DNA of 15,338 nt, from contig JAITPB010000156.1 of assembly GCA_031289625.1 (NCBI GenBank), forward strand, positions 1 to 15,338, given 5' to 3'. The translations under genes were made by a program, and so were the position numbers. The notes beneath the pieces were generated by a model, which saw only the letters and a program-made list of their open reading frames with translations, ran no database searches and was not told where the DNA came from. The stretch comes from Clostridiales bacterium (lineage in GTDB: Bacteria; Bacillota; Clostridia; Lachnospirales; WQUN01). Numbering within the stretch: the stretch's first letter is position 1; every line of letters begins with the position of its first letter. Shown in pieces: positions 6,913-14,252 of this stretch.

Positions 6913-9108
6913 TCATTTTTGGGGTTCGTTCAGCAATTCTTTCAGCGCCGCAAAGGGGCTGCTTTTGATATCGTGTTCGTCCCGGCTCTGTTTTACCATA
7001 TACGCCTGCACTTCTTTTTTGGAAGGCTGGCTGTTTCTCCGCTCCAGGAAGACGGCGTATTTTTCACTGAAGCCGCAGGAACATCTCATTTCTTTATGAT
7101 CGCCGTCGCCCGTAAGCTCCATAAATTTTTGGCATTTCGGGCACCGCGCGCGCGTCGAAATCGAAAGATTCACCCGCGTGTTGCATTCGCGATCCTGGCA
7201 GACCAGCATCTTTCCTTTTTTTCCGGCCACTTCCAGCATGAACTTACCGCAGTTCGCGCATCGGGTGGAGGTTAAATTATCATGCCGGAAAACTTCCTGG
7301 CTGCTTTTGATTTCTTGGATGATGCTCGCGGTGTACGTCCGGATCTCCCGCAGAAACGCGGTTTTATCCAGCCGCCCTTCCGATATTTTGGAGAGTTTCT
7401 GTTCCCAGACGCCGGTCATCTCCGGAGACTTCAAATCTGACGGCGCTAATTTCAAAAGCTGCCGCCCTTTAGATGTAGTAAAAATGTCTTTCCCCTTTTT
7501 TTCGATGAGAAAAGAACTGAATAATTTTTCCATGACATCCGCCCGGGTGGCCACTGTACCAAGCCCGCCAGTCCTGCCGAGCGTTTCCGCAATGGATTTA
7601 TCCCGTGAATCCAAATAGGGCGCGGGGTTTTCCATGGCGGAAAGCAAAGACGCCTCGTTGAAAGGCGCGGGCGGGCTGGTGCGGCCTTCGGTCATTTTGA
7701 TTTGCCGGATAGCCATTTTGTCTCCAGCGCGCAGCTTCGGAAGGGTCTGCTCCTGAACAGCGCTTTCTTCCTCTTCTTCCTCTGAATCCGCTCCCTGATA
7801 AACCTCCATATAGCCCTTGGCCAGCGTCACTTTACCGCGAGCCACGAAAATTTCCCCGCCGATTTTCACTTTCAGCGCCGTCTGTTCATATTCAAAAGGC
7901 GGATAAAACACGGACAGAAACCTTGCCGTCACAAGGTCGTAAATTTTCCGCTCCTTGTCGCTCAAAGCCGCATAGTCCACGCTCTGTTCCGTGAGGATGA
8001 TGGCGTGATGGTCGCCAACTTTGCTGTCGTCTACAATATTTCCGTTGGTTTTAAGCGGCTGGCGCAAAATATCCGCGCGCATTTTCGCGTAGGGTTTGGC
8101 GGCGGCCCGTATCCGTTCCGGCAAAGTGGGCACAATGTCGCTGGTGAGAAACCGGGAGTCTGTCCGGGGATAGGTGAGCGTTTTGTGCTGCTCATACAGC
8201 TTCTGCATAATAGACAGCGTTTCCTTGGGGGAAAATCCATATCGTTTATTGGCGTCCCGCTGAAGTTCCGTCAGGTCATAGAGCTGGGGCGGATATTTTT
8301 TCTTTGTGCTTTGCGTCACTTCCGCCACCACGCCCTCCCGCTGCATACCCAGGCCGGCCAAAAGGCCCGCGATTCTAGCTTGGTCAAAACAGCGCGCGCC
8401 GCCCGTTTTGCCATCTGTCCATGTCAGTGTGAATGTTTTCGCCATGTCTGTTACAGCGGAAAGCCCGTAAAATTTTTGCGGCGTGAAAGATCGGATCTCT
8501 TCTTCGCGTTTGGCAATGATCGCGACGGTGGGCGTCTGCACCCGGCCGCAGGAAAGCTGGCTGTTAAACTTGGCGGTGAGGCAGCGTGTGGCGTTGATAC
8601 CCACCAGCCAATCCGCTTCGGCTCTCGCTCTCGCGGAATGAAACAGGTTCACGTATTGTCCGCCGTCTTTGAGATTTTGAAACCCTTCCCGGATGGCTTT
8701 GTCCGTGACGGAAGAAATCCACAGACGCCGGATGGGCTTGGCGCACTTGGTCTTTTCCAGAATCCACCGCGCCACCAGCTCGCCTTCTCGTCCGGCGTCC
8801 GTGGCGATGATGATATTCGCTACGTCCCCGCGGGCCAACTGTCCCTTGACGACACTGTATTGCTTCGCGCTCTGCGGGATGACCACCAGCTGCAATTTTT
8901 CCGGCATAATCGGCAGGTCATTCAAATTCCAGGTTTTATATTTTTCCCCATATGCTTCCGGATCCGCCAGCGTCACCAAGTGGCCGAGCGCCCAAGTCAC
9001 TACATACTGGCCGCCTTCCATAAAACCGCCGCCGCCGCTTTTGCAGTTCAGCACCCGGGCGATGTCCTTCCCCACGGAAGGCTTTTCAGCAATGACCAAA
9101 GTTTTCAT
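6913..9108 (-). CDS. topB: DNA topoisomerase III
   Basis: A 731-residue type IA topoisomerase of the TopB branch, which passes single DNA strands through a transient 5'-phosphotyrosyl break and resolves linked replication or recombination intermediates. The N-terminal TOPRIM domain begins MKTLVIAEKPSVGKDIARVL (catalytic Glu8) and has the acidic centre ATDAGREGE (Asp104). The active-site tyrosine is Tyr313 in LTYPRTDSRFL. The tail (about 610-685) has a zinc-ribbon-like region with pairs CANC/CQDREC and CPKC/CSC, longer than E. coli TopB. An acidic run (SEEEEEESA) lies near bases 7760-7790. I chose ATG 9108 over the upstream in-frame start at 9132 because AAAGGAG lies 7 bases before it and known TopB proteins begin at this Met. 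It is 36 bases downstream of hipA and may be co-transcribed with it. It is separated by one base from the convergent DHFR-HAD gene. Confidence 0.94.
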   Translation of the reverse strand: MKTLVIAEKPSVGKDIARVLNCKSGGGGFMEGGQYVVTWALGHLVTLADPEAYGEKYKTWNLNDLPIMPEKLQLVVIPQSAKQYSVVKGQLARGDVANIIIATDAGREGELVARWILEKTKCAKPIRRLWISSVTDKAIREGFQNLKDGGQYVNLFHSARARAEADWLVGINATRCLTAKFNSQLSCGRVQTPTVAIIAKREEEIRSFTPQKFYGLSAVTDMAKTFTLTWTDGKTGGARCFDQARIAGLLAGLGMQREGVVAEVTQSTKKKYPPQLYDLTELQRDANKRYGFSPKETLSIMQKLYEQHKTLTYPRTDSRFLTSDIVPTLPERIRAAAKPYAKMRADILRQPLKTNGNIVDDSKVGDHHAIILTEQSVDYAALSDKERKIYDLVTARFLSVFYPPFEYEQTALKVKIGGEIFVARGKVTLAKGYMEVYQGADSEEEEEESAVQEQTLPKLRAGDKMAIRQIKMTEGRTSPPAPFNEASLLSAMENPAPYLDSRDKSIAETLGRTGGLGTVATRADVMEKLFSSFLIEKKGKDIFTTSKGRQLLKLAPSDLKSPEMTGVWEQKLSKISEGRLDKTAFLREIRTYTASIIQEIKSSQEVFRHDNLTSTRCANCGKFMLEVAGKKGKMLVCQDRECNTRVNLSISTRARCPKCQKFMELTGDGDHKEMRCSCGFSEKYAVFLERRNSQPSKKEVQAYMVKQSRDEHDIKSSPFAALKELLNEPQK

Positions 9109-9144
9109 CAAAAATCTCCTTTGCGTTTTCACAAACGAAAATAT

Positions 9145-10293
9145 TTACCGGCCATGTGGTCTTGACAAGTGAATCAACTGTGACGCCCTTTTTCGCAGAT
9201 GCTTTTCTATGGCGGCAAGATGTTCCTCCGGCAAGTTAAGCCGGGGGTGACGGAGGAACGTGAAATTCAACATTTTGCGCAGTTTTTCCGTCTGCCGCGC
9301 GGTCATAAAGGATTGGCAGATACCTTCAAATGTCGTACCGTTATAGGCCGGAGCGCGGGTTTTCGCATATTCGTCCAGCGCAGCGTAATTTGCCGCGAAA
9401 TTAAACAGGGAGAGTCCGTTATCGAAAATCGGCGCGGGCGCAGCGATTTCTCCTGTGTGGTTATTGCGGAGCAAGCCAAAATTGCCAAAGTGTCTGTCCT
9501 CGTTGTAAATCAGCGCGTCAAACACGAGCATATCCCGGATACTGTCAGCGAAATGGCCGCCGAGATTATCGTAATACTGGATTACCGCGGCAAGCCCGCC
9601 CGATTTTACAATCCGGGCTATCGGCACAAAGGCGGTATCCATGTCTGTGAACAGTTTACACTTTGACGCGAGTATGCCTTTCCAGTTTTCCAAATCGTAA
9701 TGTACCGCATCCAAATCCATCGCTTTCGCAGCTTGGCTGGCGTAGTATTCGCTGTACGGTTCTCTGCCCGTATTAGACGCGCCGGATGTGCCGCCTTTAT
9801 ACAGATAAATACCATCGCCTTCGATGTACCGCCAAGCTTTTGGAAGCATTCCGTTTGTGGTGAGTTCCGGCGAGGTTGAAAACGCCGCGTCGCTCTGCGT
9901 CACGCCTGTATACGCCACGAGCGAGAGTATCTCGGAAAACCTATTTTCGTAAAGATTGCAGTCCGCAAATTTTCCGTCAAATGCCTCCGGCACAACCCAA
10001 TAGCTGTCGTTCAGCGACAGCCCCTTGCATACATCCATAATGCCCTTTGTATCGCCAGCCGATAATCCGAGAGAGTGCAAAATTTCCCGCACAAAAGTTC
10101 TATTTTTGGGTATTACACGGCGCTCCAGCCATTGCAAAACGCCTTCGCCGGTCAATTCTAAGTCCAGCGGAAGCAAGGCCCGCTGTTCACCGATTTGCTT
10201 TATCTTCACCGCATATCCAATAGAAATATCGCTCGACAACTCGAACGAGAGCAGCGGCGTGTCGTAAAGCCGAAGCTCGTAATTTTCGCTCAT
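9145..10293 (-). CDS. HipA-family protein kinase, no adjacent HipB
   Basis: A 382-residue protein of the HipA/CtkA Ser/Thr kinase group (PI3/4-kinase-like fold). It has the nucleotide-binding strand YLYKGGTSGASNTGREPYSE (Lys166, Glu178), the catalytic loop NEDRHFGNFGLL with Asp266 and Asn271, and the metal-binding APIFDNGLSL with Asp291. HipA kinases phosphorylate cytosolic targets (GltX in E. coli) and are usually paired with a HipB-type HTH antitoxin just upstream. Here no HTH gene is seen on either side. The 201-bp upstream gap contains a promoter and only tiny ORFs. That suggests a stand-alone kinase or a toxin that has lost its partner. The ribosome site is poor (GGGG about 9 bases from ATG), so translation may depend on upstream coupling. 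topB follows 36 bases downstream. Substrate and toxin status are unknown. Confidence 0.88.
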   Translation of the reverse strand: MSENYELRLYDTPLLSFELSSDISIGYAVKIKQIGEQRALLPLDLELTGEGVLQWLERRVIPKNRTFVREILHSLGLSAGDTKGIMDVCKGLSLNDSYWVVPEAFDGKFADCNLYENRFSEILSLVAYTGVTQSDAAFSTSPELTTNGMLPKAWRYIEGDGIYLYKGGTSGASNTGREPYSEYYASQAAKAMDLDAVHYDLENWKGILASKCKLFTDMDTAFVPIARIVKSGGLAAVIQYYDNLGGHFADSIRDMLVFDALIYNEDRHFGNFGLLRNNHTGEIAAPAPIFDNGLSLFNFAANYAALDEYAKTRAPAYNGTTFEGICQSFMTARQTEKLRKMLNFTFLRHPRLNLPEEHLAAIEKHLRKRASQLIHLSRPHGR

Positions 10294-10318
10294 GGCATTT
10301 TACCCCGTTGGCAGCCGC

Positions 10319-10396
10319 TCATCCAATTTCCGCGCAGGATACGCCCGCGCCTTTAGACGTGATGAATTGGCGGAGTTTTTTGTTGACGCGCTTCAT
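10319..10396 (-). CDS. Possible 25-residue leader ORF upstream of hipA
   Basis: ATG at 10396 to TGA at 10319-10321 gives MKRVNKKLRQFITSKGAG and a short tail. The stop overlaps an ATG (ATGA) that opens a 10-residue ORF, whose own stop overlaps the hipA ATG (again ATGA). The predicted transcription start from the promoter at 10405-10433 falls almost on this ATG, so the mRNA would be nearly leaderless and the GGAG before the ATG would not be transcribed. It may be a coupling leader, the remnant of a lost antitoxin, or chance. Confidence 0.3.
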   Translation of the reverse strand: MKRVNKKLRQFITSKGAGVSCAEIG

Positions 10397-10404
10397 TGCA
10401 CTCC

Positions 10405-10433
10405 AGTATACGCTTCTTCCTTCAATGACACAA
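10405..10433 (-). promoter_or_regulatory. Promoter of hipA (and perhaps topB)
   Basis: On the minus strand, TTGTGT (10433-10428) and TATACT (10410-10405) are 17 bases apart. The expected transcription start is near 10398, about 105 bases before the hipA ATG. It sits back to back with the divergent aldo/keto reductase promoter. Confidence 0.6.
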
Positions 10434-10446
10434 GCAAGCTTCGGGA

Positions 10447-10476
10447 TTGCCGGCCAGCTTTTGTTCGTGCTATAAT
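10447..10476 (+). promoter_or_regulatory. Promoter of the aldo/keto reductase gene
   Basis: TTGCCG (10447-10452) and a perfect TATAAT (10471-10476) are 18 bases apart. The expected start near 10483 gives a very short leader that begins at the AGGAGG ribosome site itself. Confidence 0.65.
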
Positions 10477-10494
10477 GCTGACAGGAGGGAGCTT

Positions 10495-11661
10495 ATGAGA
10501 TATAGAATCAACCCCAGGAATGGGGATAAACTTTCCATACTGGGCTTTGGCTGTATGCGGTTTCCGAAAGACGAGCAGGAAGCCGCGCGGCAAGTGGCCT
10601 ATGCGATTGACCAGGGCGTCAACTATTTTGACACGGCTTATATCTATTCGGGCAACGAGGCGGTTCTGGGCCGGATACTGGCGAAAGACGGTTATCGTGA
10701 CCGCGTGAAAATCGCCACAAAAATTCCGCCCTACATAGTGCGGAAATATGAAGATCTGGAAAAGATTTTCCGTACGCAGCTCACGCGTCTGCAAACGGAT
10801 CATATTGACTATTATTTCATACATATGCTGACAGATGTAAAAATATGGGATCGTCTGAAAGACCTGGGGATATTGCAGTGGCTGGAGGAGAAGCGGCGCG
10901 CGGGGCAGATTGTCAACACGGGTTTTTCGTATCATGGAGGGCGGGACGCGTTTGTCCAGCTGGTTGACGCGCATGACTGGGATTTTTGTATGATTCAATA
11001 CAATTTTCTCGACGAAAACAACCAGGCGGGGAAAAGCGGGCTTCAATACGCCGCCGCCAAGGGTATGCCCGTGATGATTATGGAACCTCTCCGCGGAGGC
11101 AAGCTGATCAGCGCCCTGCCCAAAGAAGTGTACGCGCTCTGGGAAAACGCGCATGTCAAACGGACGCCTGCGGAATGGGCTTTGCGTTGGGTGTGGGATC
11201 ATCCGGAAGCCACAGTGGTTCTTTCCGGGATGAACACGCAGGCCATGCTGGAAGAAAATATCCGCATCGCTTCAGAAGTCGAAGCCCATTCTTTTACCGA
11301 TCCAGATTACGCGCTGTTTGAGCAAGTGCGCGAGCTTTTGCGCAAGGCGATTCAAATTCCCTGCACAGGCTGCGGCTACTGTCTGCCCTGCCCGAAGGGC
11401 GTGGATATCCCGAGCTGCTTCTCGTCGTATAATGACATTGCCATTGTAGGGAAGGCGCGCGCCGTCAAGAACTACCTGATGCAGACCGGCATGCGGCCTG
11501 GGAGCGCCGCCGCCGCCCAGTGCGTGCAATGCGGCCAATGTGAGACGCACTGCCCGCAAAGTATTCCCATCCGCGACAGCCTTAAAATGACGTCGCGCGC
11601 GCTGGAAGGTTTTTACTTTAAGCCGCTTCAGGTTTTGCTCCGCAAGTTTATGAGATTCTAG
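10495..11661 (+). CDS. Aldo/keto reductase with C-terminal 4Fe-4S ferredoxin domain
   Basis: A 388-residue NAD(P)H-type aldo/keto reductase with an iron-sulfur tail, a fusion common in anaerobic Firmicutes. The barrel holds the AKR tetrad: Asp46 and Tyr51 (NYFDTAYIYSGNEAVLG), Lys76 (IATK) and His110 (YFIHML). The tail has two cysteine clusters, CTGCGYCLPC (Cys290, 293, 296, 299) and CVQCGQCETHC (Cys343, 346, 349, 353), fit for two 4Fe-4S clusters. Electrons could pass between ferredoxin-like carriers and a carbonyl substrate, which I cannot name. The start at 10495 is set by AGGAGG 6 bases upstream and by the family's usual MRYR beginning. The longer frame from 10447 overlaps the promoter. 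It appears monocistronic between its own promoter and a hairpin after the stop. Confidence 0.92.
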   Translation: MRYRINPRNGDKLSILGFGCMRFPKDEQEAARQVAYAIDQGVNYFDTAYIYSGNEAVLGRILAKDGYRDRVKIATKIPPYIVRKYEDLEKIFRTQLTRLQTDHIDYYFIHMLTDVKIWDRLKDLGILQWLEEKRRAGQIVNTGFSYHGGRDAFVQLVDAHDWDFCMIQYNFLDENNQAGKSGLQYAAAKGMPVMIMEPLRGGKLISALPKEVYALWENAHVKRTPAEWALRWVWDHPEATVVLSGMNTQAMLEENIRIASEVEAHSFTDPDYALFEQVRELLRKAIQIPCTGCGYCLPCPKGVDIPSCFSSYNDIAIVGKARAVKNYLMQTGMRPGSAAAAQCVQCGQCETHCPQSIPIRDSLKMTSRALEGFYFKPLQVLLRKFMRF

Positions 11662-11666
11662 AAGCA

Positions 11667-11705
11667 ATAGAAAACCCCCGGAGGATGATTTTCCGGGGGT
11701 TCTAT
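11667..11705. terminator. Hairpin after the aldo/keto reductase gene
   Basis: AACCCCCGG (11673-11681) pairs with CCGGGGGTT (11693-11701) around an 11-base loop. The stem extends by ATAG/CTAT after a two-base bulge. It begins six bases after the stop codon. On the plus strand only TTCTAT follows, so the U-tract is weak. On the minus strand the stem is followed by TTTTC. Confidence 0.65.
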
Positions 11706-11758
11706 ACAGACTTGAGAGTCCAAAGTTTTTCGATGCTATTTTGATGAGGGGGAATCAT

Positions 11759-13756
11759 ATGGCGCTGCTGGAAAGAGACAGAAGAACAGAAATCAATGTT
11801 TACGAAAACCCTGCGCTTCATCTGCCGGCAAAACACGCATTTTCGCATTGGAGCCCAGCGCCCTATTGGGTGTATGCCGCGGCGTTTCTGCTATTACATA
11901 TTGTTTATAATCCAATGGCCGGACTTGAGCGGCCTATGCGGCTGTTCCTCTTGCTGGCCATATTAAGTGTTCTGGCGTTTGGCGCGTATCTCTATCGGAA
12001 GGGGCGGCTGACCTGTAGGCAGGCGGCGTTTTTGATCATGGCTGTCGGCGTTTTTATCCGGATGGCTTATGTGCTATATACGGGCATTTACACGCGCCAG
12101 CACGACGCGGGCGATACAGGCGGTACGGGTCATTGGGGATATATCTGGCATTTTACAAAGAATTGGTCCTTGCCGGCGACCAACGAATATCAATTATATC
12201 ATCCGCCGCTGCACCATTTCATCGTGGCTGTGTGGTATCGGATCAATAATTTCTTCCAGATGAAGGCAGACAGAAATTTAGAGAGCGTTCAATATGTAAC
12301 AGCCTTTTATTCTTGCTGCTTAATGACTGTTTCCTATCGCGTTTTTAAGAAATTAAGCCTTTCAGGGGCATTTTTACTCGCGGCGGTGGCGCTTACGGCC
12401 CTGCACCCGACGATGTTCATTCTCGCGGGGAGCATTAACAACGATATGCTCGTTACACTGCTGTATGTATCCTCGCTCTTGTGGCTGCTGAGATGGTATG
12501 AAACGCAATCCGTTAAAAATACCGTGTTCCTTGCGCTGTGTACGGGATTGGCGATGATGGCCAAAACGAACGCCGCCACGTTGGCGTTTGTAATCGCTCC
12601 TTTTTTTGGCCTCAAATTGTTCCAGCGCGGGAAAAGAGAAGTGAAATTAAGGCTGATTGGGAAGTTTGCGCTCTTTGGCTTTATTTCAATCCCGATAGGC
12701 ATGTGGTATCCCGTCCGCAATCTTCTGATCATGAACCAGCCTTTTGGATTTGTTCCGGCTCTCGCCAACGATCAGTATATGGGAGATTTCTCTATTACGG
12801 CGCGTATTTTTTCTTTTCCGCTGTCTCAGTTATTTGAAAGGATCTACTGCAAGCCGGGGCTGGATTACAACCTGCCGGTTTATCTGCTGAAGAGCGCGGC
12901 GCTTGGTGAATGGGAGTATAACGCGGAAGTCAACGTGCTGGCGGTTTTGCTGATTGCGTTCAATCTGATCATCATTCTCGTTTCACTGGCCGCCATGGTT
13001 TACGCCGTCATCCGTAAGCGCGGTGAAAATCACCGGGCGAAATGGCCGCTGTTCGCGCTGTGGCTGACGCAGATGATTTCGATGGTTTATTTTTATATCC
13101 AGTTTCCCTATACCTGCACGATGGATTTCCGCTATATCGTGCCGACGATCATTTGCGGCGCCGGGTTTATCGGCATGGCGTGTCAGTCCGCCGCTGAAAA
13201 AGCGCCCGGTGTCTGGCGGAAAGCGCGTTATTGGCTCTTCGCGCCTGTCGTGTGTTTCTGTATATCCTCTGTCCTGTTTTATTTGTTTGTCGGCGGTATT
13301 ATCGCCATCCCCGCCGCGCCCACAGTGACAGTGGACAGCAGACCTGTGGCGATCGCCGCGTATAACATTGACGGCAGCCATTATTTCAAACTCTGTGACG
13401 TGGCTTACGCTTTAAACGGCACAGCAAGACAATTCAATATGGAATTTGACAGCGCGGCGCGCGCAGCGGCGATCACATCCGGGGAGGCATATGCCGCTTC
13501 CGGCGATGAATTGGCGGCGGCGGGCACAGCAAACAAAACCGCGAAGCCGATAATGTCAACATTATTCGTCAATGGACAGGAACTTAAACTCACCGCCTAT
13601 ACGGTCGGCCATGGCAATTGCCATGGCGATTGCCACGGCGATTGCCACGGCGATTGCCGTAGCGACTACTTTAAACTGCGCGATTTGAGCGGCGCTTTGG
13701 GCTTTGATGTGGAATGGGATAGCGCGCGCGGCGCAATCCGGATTCGCGCAGGATAA
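11759..13756 (+). CDS. GT39-like membrane glycosyltransferase with C-terminal stalk domains
   Basis: A 665-residue membrane protein with about ten hydrophobic segments, resembling dolichyl-phosphate-mannose/ArnT-like (GT39/PMT) glycosyltransferases. These use a polyprenyl-phosphate sugar on the outer membrane face. The first large loop has RQHDAGDTGGTGHWG and YHPPLHH, where the acidic catalytic residue of such enzymes is expected. After the last helix (about 498-518) come two copies of the stalk domain (copper amine oxidase N-like) common in clostridial surface proteins: VDSRPVAIAAYNIDGSHYFKLCDVAYALNG and VNGQELKLTAY...DYFKLRDLSGALGFDVEWD, each with AY, YFKL and a WD/FD end. The second copy has a His/Gly/Asp/Cys tetrapeptide array in its hairpin turn. 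The start is ATG 11759 because GAGGGGG lies 6 bases upstream; the longer frame begins at TTG 11741. A weak promoter (TTGAGA near 11712) is possible. Sugar and acceptor are unknown. Confidence 0.85.
   Translation: MALLERDRRTEINVYENPALHLPAKHAFSHWSPAPYWVYAAAFLLLHIVYNPMAGLERPMRLFLLLAILSVLAFGAYLYRKGRLTCRQAAFLIMAVGVFIRMAYVLYTGIYTRQHDAGDTGGTGHWGYIWHFTKNWSLPATNEYQLYHPPLHHFIVAVWYRINNFFQMKADRNLESVQYVTAFYSCCLMTVSYRVFKKLSLSGAFLLAAVALTALHPTMFILAGSINNDMLVTLLYVSSLLWLLRWYETQSVKNTVFLALCTGLAMMAKTNAATLAFVIAPFFGLKLFQRGKREVKLRLIGKFALFGFISIPIGMWYPVRNLLIMNQPFGFVPALANDQYMGDFSITARIFSFPLSQLFERIYCKPGLDYNLPVYLLKSAALGEWEYNAEVNVLAVLLIAFNLIIILVSLAAMVYAVIRKRGENHRAKWPLFALWLTQMISMVYFYIQFPYTCTMDFRYIVPTIICGAGFIGMACQSAAEKAPGVWRKARYWLFAPVVCFCISSVLFYLFVGGIIAIPAAPTVTVDSRPVAIAAYNIDGSHYFKLCDVAYALNGTARQFNMEFDSAARAAAITSGEAYAASGDELAAAGTANKTAKPIMSTLFVNGQELKLTAYTVGHGNCHGDCHGDCHGDCRSDYFKLRDLSGALGFDVEWDSARGAIRIRAG
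13610..13669. repeat. 12-bp tandem array coding HGDC repeats in a stalk domain
   Basis: Four units, CATGGCAATTGC, CATGGCGATTGC and CACGGCGATTGC twice, are followed by a degenerate fifth (CGTAGCGACTAC). They encode HGNC-HGDC-HGDC-HGDC-RSDY. The array is built from alternating palindromes (GCCATGGC and GGCAATTGCC). In the first stalk copy the same turn is just NIDGSH, so the array lengthens the turn by about 13 residues. Confidence 0.9.
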
Positions 13757-13763
13757 AAAAAGA

Positions 13764-13793
13764 AGAGCCAAAATGCTGCGGCTCTCCTTTTTT
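13764..13793 (+). terminator. Intrinsic terminator of the GT39-like gene
   Basis: AGAGCC (13764-13769) and GGCTCT (13780-13785) form a stem around a 10-base loop, followed by CC and six T. It lies 8 bases after the stop codon. The stem is short, but the T-tract is good. Confidence 0.75.
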
Positions 13794-13812
13794 GGGATCG
13801 ATTATAATATGT

Positions 13813-13850
13813 ACAGCGGCTGTTTTTGAAAATTTTTTGGGAGCTGGCAA
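13813..13850. repeat. Left arm of inverted repeat framing the peptide gene
   Basis: This 38-base sequence (starts ACAGCGGCTGTTTTTG, ends GAGCTGGCAA) is the reverse complement of 14230-14265, apart from two single-base length differences in the A/T and G runs. It lies between the terminator of the GT39-like gene and the 3' end of the peptide gene. Confidence 0.9.
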
Positions 13851-13898
13851 GCTGTGACGCGCTAAATTCTTATGAGTATATGCTCAAATCAAATTTTA

Positions 13899-14171
13899 TC
13901 AGCGGCAGCTGATATTATTCGCCGCGCACGCGGTATAGCACGCGTCGTCCGCGCAATAGCCGGGGTCACATGCTACAGCCGTGGCCTGAGACGCGGCTGC
14001 CACAGCCAGTGTGGTATCCTTTGCCAGCAAGGCGCTGAGAGGACTTTGATGCAGCCTGCTTAAAAGTCCGGAGAGTCCGGAAAAGCCAGAGAGCAAAGAA
14101 GCGCCGCCGCTTATGCTGGACTGTTCGTCAACGCTGAGTTCTTGAAAGCCCTGTGTATTGATTTTTTTCAT
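13899..14171 (-). CDS. Double-glycine-leader peptide with Cys-rich C-terminus (bacteriocin/RiPP-like)
   Basis: A 90-residue peptide. The N-terminus reads as a double-glycine leader (ELSVDEQSSISGG, residues 11-23), the kind cut by C39-peptidase ABC exporters in class II bacteriocins, lantibiotics and related peptides. The predicted core (about 67 residues) starts ASLLSGFSGLSGLL and passes through a Ser/Leu-rich amphipathic stretch and an Ala-rich stretch. It ends with five cysteines (ACDPGYC, DACYTAC, ISCR). The odd number suggests dimerisation, a free thiol, or thioether or metal chemistry. No exporter, modification enzyme or immunity gene is visible in the window. The ribosome site AAGGA is about 10 bases from the ATG. 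A candidate promoter spans the right inverted repeat. A peptide of other function (signal or surface peptide) is possible. Confidence 0.7.
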   Translation of the reverse strand: MKKINTQGFQELSVDEQSSISGGASLLSGFSGLSGLLSRLHQSPLSALLAKDTTLAVAAASQATAVACDPGYCADDACYTACAANNISCR

Positions 14172-14223
14172 ATTCCATCATTCCTTCTCTTATGTTGAAG
14201 TTATTTTTTTCTTATGAAATCAA

Positions 14224-14252
14224 ACTGTATTGCCAGCTCCAAAAAATTTCAA
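14224..14252 (-). promoter_or_regulatory. Candidate peptide-gene promoter, half inside the inverted repeat
   Basis: On the minus strand, TTGAAA (14252-14247) and TACAGT (14229-14224) are 17 bases apart, upstream of the peptide ATG at 14171. The -35 box and spacer lie in the inverted repeat arm. The -10 box begins at the first base outside it. Confidence 0.45.

Noticed and set aside
8005..9165. Open frame of 386 codons on the plus strand
   Set aside because: It is a shadow of the well-defined topB gene on the other strand.
10292..10498. 68-codon frame on the plus strand in the hipA/aldo-keto reductase gap
   Set aside because: It crosses both promoters, has no ribosome site and no recognisable sequence.
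13610..13669. CRISPR-like array
   Set aside because: Units are 12 bp, contiguous without spacers and in frame in a gene. It is a coding tandem repeat.
13801..13810. TATAAT-like sequence after the GT39-like gene
   Set aside because: No matching -35 box and no plus-strand gene follows. It is probably chance in an A/T-rich spacer.
13899..14171. SCIFF-type (six Cys) ranthipeptide precursor
   Set aside because: There are only five cysteines, the spacing differs, and no radical SAM maturase is visible in the window.
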